Assembly (NCBI RefSeq): GCF_029227915.1
Contig: NC_079877.1
Location: 20,111,851-20,175,850, forward strand
DNA length: 64,000 nt
Source: Hydractinia symbiolongicarpus
Taxonomy: Eukaryota > Cnidaria > Hydrozoa > Anthoathecata > Hydractiniidae
Direction of reading: 5' to 3'
The notes under the pieces are model-generated. The model was not told the origin of the DNA. It was given only the letters and a program-made list of their open reading frames with translations, and made no database searches. The translations under genes were made by a program, and so were the position numbers. Each line of letters starts with the position of its first letter. Within the stretch, counting starts at the first letter, position 1. Below are positions 48,219 through 59,323 of the stretch, piece after piece.

Positions 48219-48262
48219 ATTCCCTTATTTATATATTTGTATAAATATATAAATAAGGGAAT
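48219..48262. repeat. Perfect 20-bp inverted repeat
   Basis: attcccttatttatatattt (48219-48238), loop gtat, then its exact complement (48243-48262). It sits at the 5' junction of the LINE fragment that follows. Confidence 0.85.
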
Positions 48263-48269
48263 TCGTCAG

Positions 48270-49215
48270 TTTTTAGTATTTATTTATCAAGTCTTTTCAA
48301 CAAATCTTTATTTACTGGTTATGTACCTAATTGTTGGAAGACTAAAAGGGTCTCGCCTATTTTTAAAACTGGCAATAAAACAGATCCTACTAATTATCGG
48401 CCTATCTCCATTTTGCTAATTCCTGTGAAATTTTTTTGAAAAATTAGTGCATGAGCAAATTTCTCATTTTATCTCTGAGCACAACTTCATAAATGACAGA
48501 CAGTCCAGATTTCGAAAACTCTTTTCCACAGAAACTGCAGTAGTCGATGTCTCTGATTTTATTCTTACTGAGCTCGACCAACAAAACGTCGTTGTGCTGT
48601 GCTCATTGATTTTTAAAAAAAGCTTTTGACACTGTTGATGATAAAATTTTGTTAAAAAAGCTGTGGTGTTTTGGCATCAAAGATGCTGCCTTTGACTGGT
48701 TCGAGTCCTACTTAACGGGCTGAATGCAGCTGACTCTTGTAAATGACACAAGATCAGATCTGCTTCATGAAGACGCTTTTGGGGTGCCGCAGGGAACTCT
48801 GTTGGGCCCCCTGCTTTTTCTTTTGTATATTGATGACTTAAAATCTGTCATCAATTCAAACTATCACCATCTATATGCAGATGATACAATAATTATTTCA
48901 TCCCATAAAAACTTGAATAACCTTGTCTTGCAGATCGAAATAGAACTTTCACAAGTCTTAGCTCTGGCTGAGTAATAACAAAATGAGTATTAATACAGAC
49001 AATCTTAAAACAATCTTTTTCACCAATACAGCCAGTTAAAAAAATTTGAGAAAAAACTATCAACTATATGGGTATTCCTTTGAAGAGGAGCGAAAAAAGT
49101 TAAATATCTTGGGGTAACATTTGATCAAAAAATGTAATGGGAAGAGCACATTAATGACATAAATGGAAAATTAGAACCATTGCATCTTGTTTACCACCTC
49201 ACACAAAAAACCTTT
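48270..49215 (+). pseudogene. CR1/L2-like LINE RT fragment
   Basis: Shifted frames give [72 protein letters not shown] and [13 protein letters not shown]. The blocks closely resemble the LINE RT at 27128-28577, so this is the same or a sister family, 5' truncated. Stops at 48438 and 48975 and several shifts make it a pseudogene. Confidence 0.85.
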
Positions 49216-49930
49216 TAATTAAAAAATATTGTTATTATTTTGTTGTATAGTCAGCTAGCTGTAGGAAGGTATAGCTAGCTAGTCTGTATTGTTTTACACT
49301 TTATTATTTTTGCATGGAAGGATCCCTTTTAGTACAATTTATACTAACAAAGGAAAGAACGGTTGTTGTTGTCCACTGTCGTTGTTGCCCACTTTCTTAA
49401 TAGTGACAGTTGACAACAATGTCTTGATGTCTGTTTACCTGAAGTCTACCTGAATGAAACATATTTTCGATAAATAGGAATGATGAATCTTCATTTCTGC
49501 AGTGAGCACAATGTCAGCAAAGGAAAATCTCTCTGTTATTAAGTTATTATTTTTGTTAATAAAATTATAAAAAAAAATTCTCTTCTAAGCATCTTTTTTT
49601 CTGATTTGGTGCAGTCAGTTTCTTTGCTTATAAATTGTACAAGTAAAGTGCAAATAGGACAAGTTGGATTTTGTACTACCAAAAGGGCCTGGACATGAAT
49701 TTATTTACCACTACACATAGGACATAGACAATGCAGTGTCTTGCTAGCCGCCACTTCTTATCTGCCATATTTGTTTACGTATTTTCGTGTAGTCTTACAC
49801 GCCGACGGTGCTCAGTTTTTAATCTAAGAGTTTGGTCAAAGGATGCTTATAAATGTCATGCTTTTAAAAAACAAACATGTATATACCAACTCCGTGAACC
49901 AAGAGGCAGTTCTGTTCCCAGTATAGGATA
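49216..49930. other. No gene recognised
   Basis: Spacer between the LINE fragment and repeat copy B. Nothing coding seen. Confidence 0.4.
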
Positions 49931-50709
49931 ATCAATATAGAAAGTGTTGCGGAGAGGTTGCCAAGGCAAAGGCATTAAACACGGCAAGGAAAGGGCACGG
50001 CAAAGGCAGGCAAGGAAACAGGAAGAGGAATCAGCAAGGCAGGGGTAGGCAAGATAAAGCAAGGCATGGGAGGCAAGGGCATAGTAGGCAGGCACCAGAA
50101 AAGGCATAGGAAGTGTAGGCAAAGGAACGGTCAGCGATGGCAAGGCCAGGGAACGGCAGGGGCAGGCACTTCAATAGAAAATCTCTCCCCTAGAACTGAA
50201 AGATTATGTATACCAGGAGTATAGAACATATTGAGGTGCAAATATTTCAAATTAAATAGCTCATAAAAAAGGTCTCAAATTTAAATCAGGTCAATATAAA
50301 GTGAATCATATTAGCAGAATTATGTGCCAATACAAGTATTTAAACAATCGGTCATAACGCCGAAAAAACTATCATTCTTTGATCAATCTGGGATTAAAAA
50401 TTAACTTGGTTCCATGACAACAACATTAAAAAGTCAAGAATGAGAAATAATCAGAGTAGTCCACGAGAAAGGCAAAAAAGTTTAGTAAAAAACGCCTTTT
50501 TTGGTTTCTTGTGCCTGGAAGGTTTATCAACACAAAACGCTTTACAATAAAGTTATAGATCTATTATAAAAACAAAGCATTTTTGAACTCTATAAATGAA
50601 AGTAATGAATGTACACAATTTACCCATCTACAACTCAAAGATTGCCTATTATACTCAATATTAGCTAATACCTGCTTGTTGTAGATGCGAGATAATTACA
50701 TTTTTCCTA

Positions 50710-50773
50710 GCCCTGTCCAGGATTTGAACCTCTCTCATTTGCATGAGTGTCATAGCCATTAGACCAACAGGGC
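50710..50773 (-). tRNA. tRNA-like sequence in repeat copy B (pseudo)
   Basis: As in copy A, but four bases (ggat in plus-strand sense) are missing next to the T stem, which breaks the T-stem pairing. A and B box cores remain. Confidence 0.45.
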
Positions 50774-52920
50774 ATGAATGAAAAACTTTACATGTGCATC
50801 TTATATATGCTCACATAGCCTTTTTACTAACTAGACAGGGGGACCTGGCGTTGAAATGTCTGGGTAAGTCACAAGTAATCGAACACCCGGCGTTAAACGT
50901 CTGATGTAGAGCGATTTATACGTTTTGTAAACTGTGCCACACATTCATGTGGAGCGCTTCAGTACAAGTATGCAGTATTTTAGAAATTAGGTGAAGCACA
51001 CAACAGTAAGATGTTTCAGGTGTAATATATTTTTCAAATAATAACTTTTCTTCAAAAATACAGTTTGTTGTGCCCATCTTAGCGAATTTCTCAAAATGTT
51101 TCTCGCAAAACTTAAAAAGTGAATTTCAATCCAGGGTGAGCGCTTAGTATAGGTAAACAATGTCACACATCCATATAGGTTTAATACCATTTCAAACAAA
51201 AAATTAGCGCAACTTCTGTTAAATAGAAACACAGGTAACAGCTTTTTGTTATACTGTTTCGCACATACGTTTCGGCATAATACCCATTTCCAAAAAACTA
51301 TCCTAACTTCGGTTCAAACAAACAGACAGTTAACAACCTGTTGTTATCCTATGCACCTAAAACAATTTTACTTTGTGGAAAATTTTGTAACATGTAAAAA
51401 TAAAAACACACTTTATAACCTGTTTTACCCTCTTAACGCAAAAAGAATCCTGCAACATTTTATGGATAAAGTTCCCGTGAAAGATCAAAAATTAATCGTG
51501 ACATCACATAGGGGTAACACATTTTCCATAAAAACAGCAGTATATATATATGTTTATTTTCATGACAGTAGCATAAAAAGCTCTTATTCCAAAATAAACA
51601 AAAACTTTAAAATAATAAAAATTAATTAGGCTAGAAATTATTAGGTAGCAAACCTAGTTAGAGCTGGACTGTGATATCCCGCATTGGTGAAAGTTCATGT
51701 CAAGCTACAGAAACAGAAATTCTCGTGACATTTGTATACATATCGGGAAATTAAATAACAAATATATAATGAATATATTTAAATTTTTTCAATACATGTT
51801 GACAATTACATGAGAATTTAAAATGCCTCAGCAATAACAAATTTTGATGTTGAAAAATTTTCCTGGTATTTATAGCTATATAGCTACATATTAAAATAAT
51901 TTCACTTTGTGTAACTTTAGCCCCGACGGTGTATGCTAACCGGTATGGTAAAAAAAGTTTATTTCCTGACGTGCGTACAATATAGCTACAATCGTCCATA
52001 AAAATATGGCTCTCCATTCCCCCTCAATGTTAAAAAGTGCCCTTTGTGGCTGAGCAGAGTAAACAATTACACTTGACCACATTAACCTTTATATAAACAT
52101 TGATCATGAGTGGGGACGGAATGTACTATCTGCAAAATATATGGCTAGCTATATGTTTTTTTGCTGACTTTGCTAAACTTTTTGGTTCTTGGTTTTTTGC
52201 CAGAGGCAAATTTTGTGGACGATTGTAGCTAGAACAAGCTTTATGAGAGGGCATTCCTACAGAATACAGAAAAGAATTATCTCATTCACTGTGTAGTATA
52301 TGTATATAGCTAGCTAGCTAGCTAGTTTGTTAGAAATAGCTGTCCAAAAGAATTTTTCTATGTAGCTGATTTTATGCTGATTTTAAGCTAGCTAGATTAA
52401 AATAGTGATGTATATGTTAGCTAGGTTTAGGTGGGAGTCAGGCTAGAACGGGGTTCATTACATGTAAAAAAATAGTGATATAGTAGCTAGATTAACATAC
52501 CCTTTCTTTCTTCGTTTTTTTATCATAACAACAAGCCCTTCCGTCACTTGCGATATAGCTTATATTAACGAAAGTTTGAGTCTGAGGCGGTATGTGTAAG
52601 AGAAAAGGTCATGTGATATTAGTAAAATTGATTTATGTATCACGTGACTAAAATGTGTAGTCTCAACTGGAAACGGCACCATTTACGCTTGATACCATCT
52701 TTAAAAACTCCATCGCTGTGTCAAACATGGTTTTCTCGCTTAATCAAATATTCAAGAGAAAAAGACCAGATTAAACTACTGGCCCGTCGCGTCGAAAGTT
52801 GACGAAATTTGAAAAATTTTGATGTATAGTGGGGTCGAGGTGCGGAAATCCTATATACTCTCCACCGTACTTCCTTTTCATGTTATATTTATACTATTTA
52901 TTTGAGGAAATGGGCTCCGC
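50774..52920. other. Body of repeat copy B, no gene
   Basis: Matches copy C over 53789-58760 once the pogo insertion is removed. Open frames here are short and not conserved between copies, so I call none. Confidence 0.6.
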
Positions 52921-53720
52921 TACTCTCCGCAAATCAAAATAGAAAGTGTTGCGGAGAGGTTGCCAAGGCAAAGGCATTAAGCACGGCAAGGAAAGGGCAA
53001 AGGCAGGCAAGGAAATAGGAAGAGGAATCAGGAAGGCAGGGGTAGGCAAGGCATGGGAAGCACAGGCAAGGACATAGTAGGCAGGCACCAGAAAAAGGGA
53101 TAGGAAAGGTAGGCAAAGAAAGGCACGGTCAGTGCTGACAAGGCAATGGAACGGCAAGGCAGGGGTGCATGACTTTAATAGAAAATCTCCACCTTACAAC
53201 TCAAAGATTGTGTATACTCAAAATATCTAAGTTAAGTATCATATTAGTCCAGGAGTATAGAAAATATTGAGGTGCAAATATTTCAAATTCAATATCTCAA
53301 AAAAAGTCTCAAATTTATCTTAGGTCAATATACAGTAAATCATGTTAGCAGAATTATGTGCCATTACAAGTATTTAAACAATCGGTCATAACGACATATC
53401 ATTTTTTGATAAATCTGAGATTAACTTGGTTCCAATGACAACAACATTAAAAAGCCAAGATATAGAAATAATCAGAGAAGTCATCGAGAAATGCCAAAAA
53501 ATTATTAAAAAACGCCTTTTTTTGGTTTCTTGTGCCTACCAGGTATATCAACACAAAACTTTTTACCATAAATTGATAGATCTATTACAAAAAACAAAGC
53601 ACTTTTAGGCTCTACAAATGAAAGTGATAAACGCATGCAACTCCCCCCTCCACGACTCAAAGATTACCTATTATATGAAAACCTGGTTGTTGTAGGTGCA
53701 AGATAATTATGTTTTTCCTA

Positions 53721-53788
53721 GCCCTGTCCAGGATTTGAACCTGGATCTCTCATTTGCATGAGTGTCATAGCCATTAGACCAGCAGGGC
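53721..53788 (-). tRNA. tRNA-like sequence in repeat copy C (probably pseudo)
   Basis: 68 nt as in copy A, with acceptor GCCCTGC/ACAGGGC (one mismatch at the inner pair). D stem reads GTCT/TGAC (outer pair lost), T arm perfect. The anticodon region reads CTCATGCAAATGAG. A and B boxes retained. Confidence 0.5.
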
Positions 53789-55650
53789 ATAAATATAAAT
53801 ATATATACAAAACTTTACAGGTGAATATTATATACACTTTTACGCTGGTTAAGCCACAAGTAACTGTGTTACCTGGCGTAAAACGCTTGATGGAACAATT
53901 AATACAAATTTTAAACTGTACCACACATTCAGGTGGAGCGCCTTAGTACAGGTGTGCATTATATCGTAAATCGAGTGAAACACACAACATTTAAGGTGTT
54001 TCGGGTGTATAATTATATTTTTCAGATTCACAAAATATATATTTCCTTCAACTTTAGCTTGAATAAAAACACAATTTATATATTGTGCCATGTCATAGCG
54101 AAAACTGTCAGCAAACCTTTTTTATTTTTCACAAAATGTTCCCGGTAAAACTTAAAATATATATGTACTTTAATCTGTGGTGCGCCATTAGTATAGGTAA
54201 ACAAACCCTTTCAAAAAAACTTTAGCACAACTTCGGTTAAATAGAAACACAGGCAATAGCTTGTCGTTAACACTAGCCTGAGTGATTAGTACAAAAATAC
54301 TGTGGCGCACATCCGAAAAACTATCCTAACTTTGGTTCAAATAAACAGACAGTAAACACCCTGTTGTTATCCTACACAGCTAAAACAATCATTCAGCAAT
54401 TTTATACACTGTTTAAAACCTGTTTTTACGCTCCTAAAGAATCCTGCAATATTTTATGGGAAAAGTTTCTGTGCAAGATCAAGAATTAATCGTAAAATCG
54501 GACAGCCGTAATACATTTTTAAAAAAACCTTTACTGCAACTTCGGTTTAAAAAATCACAGCGGAAACAGCCCGTTGTTAGCATGTGCAGCTAAAAAATCA
54601 AATAGCAGTATATATTTTGTTTGCAAACAAGTTTTCATGAGAGTAGGATAAAAATCTCTTATTCCAGACTGAACAAAAACATCATTAGAGCCAAATGTGT
54701 AATGATTGGGTCAAGTTAAGAAAACAGAAATTATTGGGACATTATTTGTATACATATCGTGAAATTAGGTAATAAATAATGAATACACTTGGAGATTTTC
54801 AATGTTGACGATTGAACGAGAACCGCTATTCAGAATTTAAAAAGCCTCAGTAATAAATGTTGATTTTGTAAAAATTTCCCGTTATATAGATATATATATA
54901 GAAATAATTTTCGCTTCTGTAACTTCAGCCGCACTGGTGTATGCTCAGCGGCAGGGTTAAAAAAGTTTATTTCCTGACGTGTGTACAATATATATAGCTG
55001 GCTACAATCGTCCACGAAAATATGGCTCTCTATTCCCCCTTAATTTTAAGAACTGCCCTTTTGTGGCTAAGCAGCGTAAACAATTACACGTGACATACCT
55101 GTATATAAACATTGATCACGAGTGAGAACAGAACGTACTATCTGAAAAATATCTAGCTGGCTATGTTCTTTTGCTGACTTTTCTAAACTTTTTTGTTCCA
55201 AGTTTTTGGTATAAAATTGCCGGAGACAACACATTTTGTAACAATTGTAGCTAGAACAAGCTGTATGATGGGTCATTCCTACAGAGTGGAATTATCTCAC
55301 TTACTGCGTAGTATATATGTATAATAGCTAGCTAGCTAGAGGATAGGTAGAAAATCTGTCCAAAAGAATTTTTCTATTATGCTAGCTATGTTTCTGATTT
55401 TTTTATACCACCAAAAAATAGCAATTTATTGCTAGCTACATGGGTTGTTTTATCCCAGCTAAGTACCGTAAATGCTCGATTTAGCGCCCACTCTCGAATA
55501 AGCGCCCATCTCGAATAAGCGCCCACCCTAAAAGTTGAATTTTTAAATAAACGCCCCTCTCAAATAAGCGCCCATGGGCGTTTATTCGAATATAATTTTA
55601 GAGCCAAAGGGGCGCTTATTTGAATATTTAGGAAATAGGAAAAAGACGTT

Positions 55651-56130
55651 TTACTCAAAAATAGCTTTCTTTTTAAAATCATTTACAGCGTTAAATTTCA
55701 TAGCAAAGTGTTCGTATCTATTTTTTCTTTTCAATAGTTCATCATTTAGAATAGTTATCAGTTCTTTACGTGTTGTCATAGCACTGTACTTTGCCGGGAT
55801 GACAAGCCCAACTTCTCTTTTTCTCTTTCCAATCACGGTTGCTGTCACGACGTTATAATGGTCTGCGTTTAGAAATTGTTTTATGAGTTTTGATAACTCC
55901 AATGGAAGATGACCAACAAGCCCATCTACTGTTCCTTCTTTGCCCCATAAATAAACGCCGATTGCATTTTCATCGTATTCTGTAGCTTCATTTCTTGTAT
56001 CAACTGCACATTTCAGTTTTAAGTTTATTTCAGGCGTCCATTTTGACTGGTAAACATGATGACCACGGATAGCAGTTTCAAAATCCAAAGTGTAAAATAT
56101 ATTGCAGAAAGAAGAGTTTGTTCTTGCCAT
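55651..56130 (-). CDS. HIRAN-domain protein carried by the pogo transposon
   Basis: About 159 residues from MARTNSSFCNIFYTLDFETA (56130). The frame is open upstream to 56226. The HIRAN signature spans residues about 20-115: IRGHHVYQSKW, EATEYDENAIGVYLWGKEG (E-x-YDxNAI), VGHLPLELSKLIKQFL, VTATVIGKRKREVGLVIPAKY. HIRAN domains (HLTF, Rad5) bind 3' ends of single-stranded DNA or occur alone. Here it is a stand-alone domain with a short Lys-rich tail. It may sense DNA ends during transposition or be an accessory protein. It is intact and transcribed away from the transposase, with about 320 bp between starts. A small upstream frame (56372-56190) might be a 5' exon. Confidence 0.8.
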   Translation of the reverse strand: MARTNSSFCNIFYTLDFETAIRGHHVYQSKWTPEINLKLKCAVDTRNEATEYDENAIGVYLWGKEGTVDGLVGHLPLELSKLIKQFLNADHYNVVTATVIGKRKREVGLVIPAKYSAMTTRKELITILNDELLKRKNRYEHFAMKFNAVNDFKKKAIFE

Positions 56131-56451
56131 AACTTTTATGTTAGCTATCTTTATGACTAGTAGTGAAATATAGTAAATTGGCACTTTAATTAGATGTGAC
56201 TGCAGCTGTGATAACAAGAGAAACAAAAAACACCATTTGGAACAACTATTAAGTTGTCACCTTTGTCTTTTGATCTTTGTGAACATCGATGAAAACACTC
56301 CATCTTATTGGCTTTACACAATGTTAGATAGTTGAGGAGCTTGCAGAAATTGTCTTCTGTGGTGAAGGACATTTAAAAAAGATCTGCGAAGTGAAATAAA
56401 GATAGCTTTGGAAATAAAGAAAAATTTCAAGGTCAAGTGTGGTACGAAAAT
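56131..56451. promoter_or_regulatory. Divergent intergenic region of the pogo element
   Basis: The two genes of the element start at its two sides, so a shared promoter is likely. On the minus strand a frame from 56372 (MSFTTEDNFCKLLNYLTL) ends in a CFSCYHSC cysteine cluster and could be a first exon of the HIRAN gene. Confidence 0.4.
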
Positions 56452-57900
56452 ATGGCGGATGGAAACGAAACTAACGAAGTCGCTGTTTCTCATAAGGGTA
56501 AAAAAGTATCTAGTTATAGCTTAAAGTTTAAGCTTGACGCAGTAGCTTACGCCGAACTCGATAGCATAAGTTCAGCAAGCAGAAAATTCAACGTTGATAG
56601 AAAGAGAATAAGAGAATGGTCAAAGTGTAAAGAAGAATTACAATCTTTAAAAAAGAAAGATCACGGTTCAATAAGGAAACGATTAGACGGTGCTGGACGC
56701 AAACCTCTCGATCAGCAGATGGAAGAAGTGCTTGTTGAATGGATTTACGATAGACGAGATAAAGGACTTCGAGTTTCCAGAAAACTGATCATGAAAAAAG
56801 CCCTTTTTGTGTATAATGAGAAAGCGAAAGAAAGTGATTCAGAAAATAGCATCACATTTGTAGCAAGTACAGGGTGGTTGCAGAAGTTTATGCTTCGAAA
56901 TGGGCTATCTCTGAGACGAAAACTTCTGTCGCTCAAAAAGATCCTTCTAAGTTGATCGATAAACTTGTGTCTTACATACTTACACTCGACGTTATGCTTC
57001 TAAGTATCATTATTCACCTTCAAACATCATAGCAATGGATGAAACACCCGTTTGGTCAGATATGGTATCTGATACAACAGTACATAAAAAAGGTGACAAG
57101 ACTGTTACAATGAAAACTACTGGCCATGAAAAATCACGAGTATCTGTCTGCTTAACAGCAAAAGCGGATGGAACAAGATTGAAACCGTATATCGTATTTA
57201 AAGGCGCAAAACGTGAGTCAAAAACACTAAACGACGAATTCAAAACACGCTGTATAATAGCTTCTTCATCAAATGGCTGGATGAATACTGAATTGACTCT
57301 TGACTATACTAAGAAGGTTTTGGGAAGTTTCTCTTTCGGTAAGCGATTTTTAGCGTGGGACTCCTACGAGTGTCATATGTTGCAGCAGCATTAAAGTCTT
57401 CAAACATTGATCAGGTTATTATTCCCGGAGGATGCACGAAGTACATTCAAGCACCAGATGTGTCATGGAATAAACCATTTAAGGCGATGTGTACAGAAAG
57501 ATACGATCAATGGCTTGCAGATGAGGGAATACACAACGAAACCGTTGATGGCAATCTTAAGGCACCACCTCGTAAACGTATTGTTGAATGGATTCTAGAA
57601 TCGTGGTCATCCTTATCAGCTGATACCATTAAACAATCATTTAAGTCATGCGCACTAAATATAAAAGTTGATGGTTCTGAAGATGACGATATTCATTGTT
57701 TCAAAGAATCACAACCTTGTGCAGCAGGCAAAACAATGCTTAAAACACAAATGCAGGTATTACGGGATGCCGAGGATGAAACAAACCCTTTTTCATCACA
57801 TAGCGTAACTGATTCCGATGTAGAAGAGGTGGCAAACGAAGTTTTTTTATTGGACGATGACGAAATCGAAGACGATGATATTGACATAGAGAATATTTAG
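56452..57900 (+). pseudogene. Pogo-like transposase (DDE_1), two frameshifts
   Basis: Segment 1 (from MADGNETNEVAVSH) has a Brinker/pipsqueak-like HTH (YSLKFKLDAVAYAELDSISSASRKFNVDRKRIREW) and CENP-B-type HTH (GRKPLDQQMEEVLVEWIYDRRDKGLRVSRKLI...STGWLQKFMLRNGLSLRRK). A one-base shift at about 56920 leads to segment 2 with IIAMDETPVWSDM (first Asp), VSVCLTAKADGTRLKPYIVFKG and FLAWDSYECHM (second Asp). A second shift near 57380 leads to segment 3 with IDQVIIPGGCTKYIQAPDVSWNKPFK (third Asp). The catalytic triad is therefore DDD and complete, but the chain is broken. An acidic tail ends at 57900. Confidence 0.9.
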
Positions 57901-58770
57901 TTTTTAAGAACATTAACAACGTTATTTTTAGAGCATGTCTTCTGTTTTATTCTATTATTTTATCACTTACTAATACTGTCTTAGTTGCTAAAAAATTTTT
58001 GATTTGACACAACTTGAGTTTTTTTTTAAGCGCCCCTCTCGTTTTAGCGCCCCTCTCGAATAAGCGCCCACCCCAAAAGTTGAATTTTTAAATAAGCGCC
58101 CAGGGCGCTAAATCGAGCATTTACGGTAGTTAATTTTATGCTAGCCTTGTAGCTAGTTTGATGCTAGCTATATTGCATTGTTTGTTTGTTTTTATGCTAG
58201 CTAACCCTAACAGTGTAGCTAGCTAGCTAAATGCTATCTAATTTCTATTATTATTCTATCTAAATCGGCAGTTTTAAGCTAGCTAGCTTTAGGTGTGAGT
58301 GAGAATAAGAATGGGTTCACAACATGCAAAAAATAGTGATATACTAACGAGCTAAACATACCCTTTTTTCGTTTTCTTGAACAAGCCCTTCCTCTATCAG
58401 GTGCGATATAGCTTAGATAAACGAAAGTTTGAGTTTAAGGCGCTATGTTATCCGAGAAAAAGTCACGTGATATTAGTACAAATGACCCACGGATCACCTA
58501 AAACTGTACACTGAGTTGCTCTCAACCGGACTCACTGCTAGACCATCTTTAAAAAACAACAAAAACTTCATCGCCGCGCTAAAAACACATTGTCTCGCTC
58601 AATCAGAGGTTTGCGCAAAAAATGACCAGATTAAACTACTGGGCAACCCTGTCAAAAATTTACCAATATTAAAAAAATTTGATGTATAGGTGCGGAAATC
58701 CTATACACTCTCCTCCGTCCCTTTTATTTGGCTTATTTAATGAGGAAATGGGATCCGCTCCTCTCCGCAA

Positions 58771-59323
58771 AAACTGCGCAAAACTATGCCAATAAAATTT
58801 AACGCTGTTAAAGTAGTCATAAAGATACAAAAAAATTCGGAACGCAGAATTGTAGAAATATCTCTAATGTAGATGTTATTTTGCGTTCGTATAACAGGTA
58901 AAATAAGTGTAAAATAGGTGCACCAAAATTGATGGGTAAAAAAGGCAACAATCAGTATTATGAACTATTCTTGGTAACTGCTGTTTCAACCACAAAAAAC
59001 TGTCCCCTAGTATTATAATTTTCAAGAAACTGCTTTACTGAAAACGGCCTGGATATGCTTTCCAGTGATAGATCCAGTGATAGATATTTCTAAAACCAAC
59101 TAAATATCCTCCCATTGATTAGGCGCAAGTTAATGCTGGACTTGCGCCTCATCAATTGGTCTTTGACATGTCATGCCATAATCTTTATTTGTTTATAACT
59201 CGACGGAAGTCGTATGAAACTGACATTTTGAACATAATTTCAGTAATGCTTTCTAGTTATTAAGAAAAAACAACTCTTTGTTTTGATTTTACTTCAACTG
59301 ATTCATCTATTTATTATGTACAG
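58771..59323. other. Spacer before the chromodomain exon
   Basis: No gene seen. A short imperfect inverted repeat (gattaggcgcaagttaatgc / ctggacttgcgcctcatcaat) lies at 59117-59158. Confidence 0.4.

Larger units (their letters stand above)
49931..52932 (-). repeat. 3-kb repeat family, copy B (complete)
   Basis: Begins atcaatatagaaagtg|TTGCGGAGAGG (TTGCGG at 49947) and ends CTCTCCGCAA (52932), so a 10-bp inverted end TTGCGGAGAG is present. Inside are the GGCAA-rich stretch, tRNA-like unit, a middle part with tagctagctag runs, and a right part with gtgcggaaatcctata. Copy C follows directly after. Confidence 0.85.
55466..58126. mobile_element. Pogo-type DNA transposon with HIRAN cargo
   Basis: Perfect 24-bp TIRs start CCGTAAATGCTCGATTTAGC (55466-55489 and 58103-58126), with TA duplication (55464-55465 and 58127-58128). 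Copy A of the host repeat has the uninterrupted site cagctaagTAgttaatttt at 43705-43722, proving the ends. Next to each TIR lie direct copies of ctcgaataagcgccca and aaaagttgaatttttaaata. It holds a pogo transposase (plus) and a divergent HIRAN gene (minus). Length 2661 bp. Confidence 0.95.
52933..58770 (-). repeat. 3-kb repeat family, copy C, split by a pogo element
   Basis: Begins atcaaaatagaaagtg|TTGCGGAGAGG (52949) directly after copy B and ends CTCTCCGCAA at 58770. About 3.2 kb remain without the pogo element at 55466-58126. The order of blocks is the same as in B. Confidence 0.85.

Noticed and set aside
52894-53157. Minus-strand frames with PCLPDSS and CLAYPCL repeats here, at 42494-42749 and at 49856-50143
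   Set aside because: Translations of the GGCAA-rich minisatellite in the 3-kb repeat; no conserved start or stop.
43000-53800. Functional tRNA genes at the three tRNA-like sites
   Set aside because: The anticodon arm is only 14 nt and copy B has lost its T stem; better seen as tRNA-derived repeat parts.
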